Source: Minisyncoccota bacterium
Lineage (GTDB): Bacteria > Patescibacteriota > Minisyncoccia > Minisyncoccales > CSSED10-335
NCBI GenBank assembly: GCA_021129615.1
Contig: JAJOKY010000003.1
Span: forward strand, 1-7,840
Direction: 5' to 3'
DNA length: 7,840 nucleotides
Shown here: piece after piece, positions 7,604-7,840 of the stretch
Layout of the letters: each line of letters begins with the position of its first letter
How positions within the stretch are numbered: the first letter of the stretch is position 1
Program-made: the position numbers and the translations under genes
The notes under the pieces: model-generated
What the model saw: only the letters and a program-made list of their open reading frames with translations
What the model was told of the DNA's origin: nothing
Databases searched by the model: none

Positions 7604-7621
7604 TTGAACATTTCAATGTTC
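7604..7621. repeat. Short hairpin, TTGAACAT family copy 1
   Basis: GAACAT (7606-7611) pairs with ATGTTC (7616-7621) around the loop TTCA. The left arm belongs to TTGAACAT (7604-7611), which recurs exactly at 7653-7660 and nearly (TTGAACCT) at 7668-7675. Confidence 0.55.
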
Positions 7622-7667
7622 CGATTATAGATTCGAGAAAAAAAGAAGAGTTTTGAACATACGAGGG

Positions 7668-7685
7668 TTGAACCTTCGGAGGTTC
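7668..7685. repeat. Short hairpin, TTGAACCT family copy
   Basis: GAACCT (7670-7675) pairs perfectly with AGGTTC (7680-7685) around the loop TCGG, followed by TTTCCTTCCC. It has the same stem and loop lengths as the hairpin at 7606-7621, with matching compensatory changes (AT/AT replaced by CT/AG). This suggests duplicated or structurally conserved elements. A weak termination role is possible but the T tract is short. Confidence 0.55.
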
Positions 7686-7693
7686 TTTCCTTC

Positions 7694-7725
7694 CCGTCAT
7701 TCTAAATTCTCCCCTCCGTCATTCT
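7694..7725. repeat. Direct repeat of CCGTCATTCT
   Basis: CCGTCATTCT occurs at 7694-7703 and again at 7716-7725, a spacing of 22 bases. The second copy begins the left arm of the long inverted repeat that follows. The first looks like a truncated copy that loses similarity right after the shared 10 bases. Confidence 0.6.
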
Positions 7726-7836
7726 GAACGAAGTAAAAAATCTCGCTCCCTCTTTTTTTCCCTTTTTTTCTTTTTTTCTGAATTCTGATTCTCCGAGATC
7801 CTTCAACTACGATAAGAATCTTGTTTTAGGATAACG
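7718..7836. repeat. Imperfect inverted repeat, possible dispersed REP/MITE-like element
   Basis: The left arm (7718-7745) begins GTCATTCTGAACGAAG and ends ATCTCG. The right arm starts with CGAGATCCTTC (7794-7804), continues AACTACG, and ends AGGATAACG (7828-7836). ATCTCG/CGAGAT pair exactly, and CGTCATTCT resembles the reverse complement of AGGATAACG at 7 of 9 positions. A segment of about 16 bases (7812-7827) in the right arm has no counterpart on the left. From memory, GTCATTCTGA(A/G)CGAAG-type sequences recur between genes in many bacterial genomes. The repeat class is therefore likely, but copy number cannot be judged here. Confidence 0.55.
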
Positions 7837-7840
7837 AAGG

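Larger units (their letters stand above)
7515..7840. other. Repeat-rich intergenic region, no gene seen
   Basis: The 326 bases after the PHP gene contain no frame with family resemblance or sustained coding character on either strand. The composition changes abruptly from purine-rich coding DNA to a pyrimidine-rich + strand after about 7680. The region holds four short hairpins, a repeated CCGTCATTCT, a long imperfect inverted repeat and a 34-base pyrimidine tract, described separately. It may continue beyond the window edge. Confidence 0.8.

Noticed and set aside
7526..7700. tRNA or structured RNA gene suggested by clustered hairpins
   Set aside because: No T-loop, anticodon arm spacing or CCA-compatible acceptor stem can be assembled; the hairpins are independent short palindromes.
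7694..7792. CRISPR-like repeat suggested by recurring CCGTCATTCT and ATTCT words
   Set aside because: The repeat units are only 5-10 bases, irregularly spaced, and without uniform spacers or cas genes.

Overview
The window is AT-rich, gene-dense, and codes entirely on the + strand. It looks like chromosomal DNA from a small-genome bacterium, most plausibly a Patescibacteria (CPR) member. That assignment rests on strong A/T codon bias, little intergenic space, few recognisable Shine-Dalgarno sequences, and a secreted protein ending in a peptidoglycan-binding-like repeat of a kind common in that group. It is an inference; no marker gene here settles the taxonomy. TGA acts as a stop, because the kinase gene ends in TGA at the expected length. 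This argues against the CPR lineages that read TGA as glycine.

Layout. Positions 3-119 hold the last 38 codons of a gene entering from the left, perhaps a PD-(D/E)XK nuclease with a C-terminal cysteine cluster. At 143-1942 is a membrane-anchored sensor histidine kinase with four predicted membrane helices, two PAS domains, HisKA and HATPase_c. Its stop overlaps the start of an RNase R/VacB exoribonuclease (1939-3858) in an ATGA junction. After a 62-base gap with a possible terminator hairpin comes the ribosome-associated P-loop NTPase YchF (3921-4982). Next is a secreted zinc metallopeptidase of M30/M6-like type with a C-terminal peptidoglycan-binding-like domain (5039-6727). Seven bases later is a PHP-family metal-dependent phosphoesterase (6735-7514).

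The last 326 bases (7515-7840) carry no convincing gene but are full of palindromes. There are four short hairpins, a duplicated CCGTCATTCT, and a roughly 120-base imperfect inverted repeat whose arms flank a 34-base pure pyrimidine tract. This resembles a dispersed intergenic repeat (REP/MITE-like) and is the least ordinary part of the window.

How the genes fit together: the kinase and RNase R are translationally coupled, and RNase R and YchF are both housekeeping factors of RNA turnover and translation. The metallopeptidase and PHP protein form a second tight pair with no obvious shared pathway. No CRISPR array, transposase, tRNA, rRNA or recognisable defence operon is visible. Apart from the terminal repeats and a few residue-level oddities (the kinase G2 box and the YchF G4 motif), the window looks like ordinary core genome.
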